Positions 6,908 to 9,234 of a stretch of DNA of 9,234 nt are shown piece by piece. The number at the start of each line of letters is the position of its first letter. Positions within the stretch are counted from its first letter, which is position 1. The position numbers and the translations under genes are program-made. The stretch comes from an uncultured Flavobacteriales bacterium (GTDB lineage: Bacteria > Bacteroidota > Bacteroidia > Flavobacteriales > UBA7430): NCBI GenBank assembly GCA_913041775.1, contig CAJWJW010000045.1:1-9234 (forward strand), read 5' to 3'. A model generated the notes under the pieces. That model was not told the origin of the DNA. It searched no databases and saw nothing but the letters and a program-made list of their open reading frames with translations.

Positions 6908-8593
6908 TTGTCGCTTTCTTTTGGCGAAGGGTCTAACAGAACTCAGGTGCTTAAAAACGTCGATTTACGGCTTAAAAAAGGAGAACTTCTAGCTCTAATT
7001 GGTGAGTCTAGCTCTGGTAAATCGGTGACTAGTTTAACGGCTATGCAGTTAATTCCTAACTTATCTTCCCTGTTAGATTCTGGCGAGATTTGGTATTATA
7101 AGGATGGAGAGAAAATAGGGCTTCACCTTTTATCTGAGAAGGAGATGCAAGCATTTAGATCCAAAGAAATCGCTATGATTTTTCAGGAGCCTATGACTGC
7201 TTTAAATCCTGCAATGACCTGCGGAAAACAAGTTTTAGAAGTTTTAAATCAACACTTTAATTTATCTAAAACAGCAGCTTTTGAACGTTGTTTAGAACTC
7301 TTTGAATCTGTAGAATTACCTAACCCAGACCGTATCTATAATTCATATCCTCATCAGTTGTCAGGCGGCCAAAAACAGAGAGTTATGATTGCTATGGCAT
7401 TGTCTTGTAACCCTAAAGTTCTTATTGCCGATGAACCTACAACCGCTTTAGATGTTACAGTACAGAAAGAAGTTCTTGAGCTTATAAAATCCTTACAGAA
7501 AAAGCATGATATGGCTTGTTTGTTTATTAGCCATGACTTAGAATTAGTTCGTGAAGTAGCCGATTCTATTGCGGTGATGCAAAAAGGCGTACTAGTGGAG
7601 AATAAATCTGCCAAAGGTCTTTTTGACAAGCCCGAACATTCCTATACAAAAGCATTATTGGCGTGTAGGCCTAATATGAATAAGAACTTAAAATCTCTTG
7701 CTACCGTCAGTGATTTTTTAGAAAATACAGACTTAGATATAAACAGTTTTTATAAGCAAAATGAAAGAAGTCTTTCGGAGCTACAATCTACTAGAAGCCT
7801 ACTGTATAAACAGAATTCAATTTTAGAAATTCAAAATTTATCTAAGACATACCAAGATTCTAGTTTCTTTGGAAAAAAGACAATTGTAAAGGCTTTAAAC
7901 AACGTGAGCTTATCTCTGTATAAAGGGGAGAGTCTTGGTGTTGTAGGGGAGTCTGGATGTGGTAAAAGCACTCTAAGTAAATGTATTGTCCAGTTAGAAA
8001 AACAGAGTGCTGGAGAAATCTTACTAGATGGTGAGTCTATACTTAATTTACTGTCTACAGATCCGTTGAATTTCAGGAAATCTGTACAAATGATTTTTCA
8101 AGATCCTGCCAGTGCACTAAATCCTAAAATGAAAGTTGGGATTATTTTAACGGAGGTAATGCAGGTTCATGGTATTGGTTTGTCTTTTCCTGATAGAAGA
8201 ATAAGAGCCGAAAACTTACTTTGTAAAGTTGGATTGTTAGCCGAACATTTTAACCGTTATCCACATGAGTTCTCGGGTGGACAAAAACAACGAATTGGGA
8301 TTGCTAGAGCTTTGGCTTTAGAACCTAAAATAATTATCTGCGATGAGTCTGTTTCTGCTTTAGACGTATCTGTTCAAGCGCAAGTGTTGAATTTATTAAA
8401 CGAACTAAAACACTCTTTTGATTTGACTTATATTTTTATTTCGCACGATTTAAGTGTCGTAAAACATTTTTGCGATCGTATAATAGTGCTAAATAATGGA
8501 GAAATTGAGGAGGAAGGTTTCCCTGAGGATTTATTCGATAAACCTAAATCTGCTTACACTAAGCGATTGATTGAAGCAATACCAGGGAATTAA
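6908..8593 (+). CDS. Peptide/nickel-family ABC protein with two fused ATPase domains
   Basis: Cytoplasmic energising subunit of a Dpp/Opp-type importer, two ATPase domains in one chain (561 residues from this start), like YejF or GsiA. Domain 1: Walker A GESSSGKS (32-39), Q-loop Q93, signature LSGGQ (151-155), Walker B VLIADE (E176), H-loop H209, then the peptide-family tail ending YTKALLACRP. Domain 2: Walker A GESGCGKS (347-354), Q398, FSGGQ (455-459), IIICDE (E480), H513, ending YTKRLIEAIP. A roughly 50-residue linker (255-303) separates them. In domain 1 the fourth Walker A position is Ser (S35), not Gly. The start is doubtful: this TTG cuts into the first strand (ILHISNLSLSF), whose missing codons lie in frame from 6866, where there is no ATG, GTG or TTG. 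An ATT at 6875 or 6878, or ATA at 6890, may be used instead. No permease or binding-protein gene is adjacent, so the substrate is unknown. Confidence 0.93.
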   Translation: MSLSFGEGSNRTQVLKNVDLRLKKGELLALIGESSSGKSVTSLTAMQLIPNLSSLLDSGEIWYYKDGEKIGLHLLSEKEMQAFRSKEIAMIFQEPMTALNPAMTCGKQVLEVLNQHFNLSKTAAFERCLELFESVELPNPDRIYNSYPHQLSGGQKQRVMIAMALSCNPKVLIADEPTTALDVTVQKEVLELIKSLQKKHDMACLFISHDLELVREVADSIAVMQKGVLVENKSAKGLFDKPEHSYTKALLACRPNMNKNLKSLATVSDFLENTDLDINSFYKQNERSLSELQSTRSLLYKQNSILEIQNLSKTYQDSSFFGKKTIVKALNNVSLSLYKGESLGVVGESGCGKSTLSKCIVQLEKQSAGEILLDGESILNLLSTDPLNFRKSVQMIFQDPASALNPKMKVGIILTEVMQVHGIGLSFPDRRIRAENLLCKVGLLAEHFNRYPHEFSGGQKQRIGIARALALEPKIIICDESVSALDVSVQAQVLNLLNELKHSFDLTYIFISHDLSVVKHFCDRIIVLNNGEIEEEGFPEDLFDKPKSAYTKRLIEAIPGN

Positions 8594-8716
8594 ATAGTGT
8601 ATTGAAATGAAGAGTCAATAATTTTTATGTCCTTGTAACCTTAGATAAGTAAAGATCTTCAAGAGAAAATGGCAATAATACATGCCTCATAATATTGAAG
8701 GTAAGGAGCCCTTTTT

Positions 8717-9234
8717 TTACTCCAACTCTTTCATTACACGTTTCTGGAACAAAATCATGATTCCTACACCAATCGAAATGGCAGCATCGGCGATGTTAAA
8801 AACAGGCCTGAAGAAAACCACATAATCACCGCCCCAAAATGGAAGCCAGTCGGGTAGGTAGCCTTTAAACAAAGGGAAGTAAAACATGTCTACTACTTTA
8901 CCAAAAAACATTGGGGCATAGCCACCTGCTTCAGGAAGTAGTTTTGCAATTTGATGGTAGCTATCGTTAAAGAGTACGCCATAGAAAGCGCCATCTAATA
9001 TATTCCCTATAGCACCTGCTAAAACTAGCGAAAGACAGGTAATGAGAATTTTATCTGCCTTGTTTTGTACTAATTTATAAAGGTAAGATGAAATGAATCC
9101 GACAAATACAATTCTGAACAAGCTAAGCGTTAATTTGCCCCAATCGCCACCGAATTCCATCCCAAAAGCCATTCCATTATTTTCGGTAAAATGAATGTAA
9201 AACCAGTCAAATAGCTGGTGTTCTTGCCCTAAAA
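8717..9234 (-). CDS. lspA: Lipoprotein signal peptidase II (5' end outside window)
   Basis: Inner-membrane aspartyl protease that removes signal peptides from prolipoproteins. The frame continues past the internal methionine at 9172 to the window edge: 171 residues are visible, starting LGQEHQLFDWFYIHFTENNG, so the first transmembrane helix and true start are missing. Family hallmarks are FTENNGMAFG, then a membrane segment around SLFRIVFVGFISSYLY, then AGAIGNILDG with catalytic Asp (codon 8993-8995), and FNIADAAIS with the second Asp (8786-8788), followed by the last helix and the tail QKRVMKELE. The two aspartates are 69 residues apart, against about 19 in proteobacterial and staphylococcal enzymes. 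The insert includes GKVVDMFYFP, matching the family's periplasmic strand region. The gene converges on the ABC gene across 123 bases with no strong terminator. Confidence 0.96.
   Translation of the reverse strand, partial: LGQEHQLFDWFYIHFTENNGMAFGMEFGGDWGKLTLSLFRIVFVGFISSYLYKLVQNKADKILITCLSLVLAGAIGNILDGAFYGVLFNDSYHQIAKLLPEAGGYAPMFFGKVVDMFYFPLFKGYLPDWLPFWGGDYVVFFRPVFNIADAAISIGVGIMILFQKRVMKELE

Noticed and set aside
7354..7629. Minus-strand 91-codon open frame inside the ABC gene
   Set aside because: It lies opposite the conserved signature and Walker B region, which explains its openness; no independent support.
8673..8697. Imperfect palindrome CAATAATA ... TATTG in the ABC-lspA gap
   Set aside because: Only five outer pairs match well, there is no U-run, and such matches are expected by chance in AT-rich sequence.
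8703..8718. Weak hairpin AAGG-AGC-CCTT followed by T residues after the ABC gene
   Set aside because: A four-base-pair stem with a three-base loop is too unstable to call a terminator, and it overlaps the lspA stop codon.
8717..9172. Reading lspA as a complete 151-residue protein starting at the ATG at 9172
   Set aside because: The frame stays open upstream and encodes the conserved FTENNG segment directly before that methionine, so it is an internal Met.

Overview
The window looks like an ordinary chromosomal stretch from a marine-type flavobacterium (Bacteroidota). The evidence is the AT-rich DNA, near-absence of Shine-Dalgarno sequences, promoter elements of the Bacteroidota TAnnTTTG type, and the protein families present: a lipoprotein glutaminyl cyclase of the M28 fold, a short-chain-dehydrogenase-type threonine dehydrogenase, and an LspA with a long periplasmic insertion. 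I see no mobile element, CRISPR array, tRNA, rRNA or phage gene.

Layout. The 3' end of an unrecognised plus-strand gene (to 185) converges on polA, with one bidirectional hairpin terminator between them (203-233). Four minus-strand genes follow, read right to left: threonine dehydrogenase (5697-6650), cysS (4221-5684), the glutaminyl-cyclase lipoprotein (3140-4117) and polA (246-3068). The first two are 12 bases apart and are probably cotranscribed from a promoter near 6681-6688. The cysS-cyclase gap (103 bases) carries a 12-base-pair inverted repeat with internal direct repeats. A 257-base divergent region then separates this cluster from a plus-strand gene for a double-ATPase peptide-type ABC protein (to 8593), which has a good flavobacterial promoter at 6805-6834. 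The window ends in the minus-strand lspA, whose N-terminus lies outside.

How the genes relate. They serve separate housekeeping tasks: DNA repair and replication (PolA), tRNA-Cys charging (CysS), threonine catabolism (Tdh), peptide or small-solute transport energy (ABC), and envelope protein maturation. The last theme links two genes indirectly: LspA cleaves lipoprotein signal peptides such as the cyclase's own, and the cyclase should convert N-terminal glutamine of exported proteins to pyroglutamate.

I found no convincing undescribed system. The best second-look items are two tandem QxxLF clamp-binding-like motifs in the PolA linker, the absence of any ATG or GTG start at the expected 5' end of the ABC gene, a Gly-to-Ser change in that protein's first Walker A motif, and the enlarged loop between the LspA catalytic aspartates.
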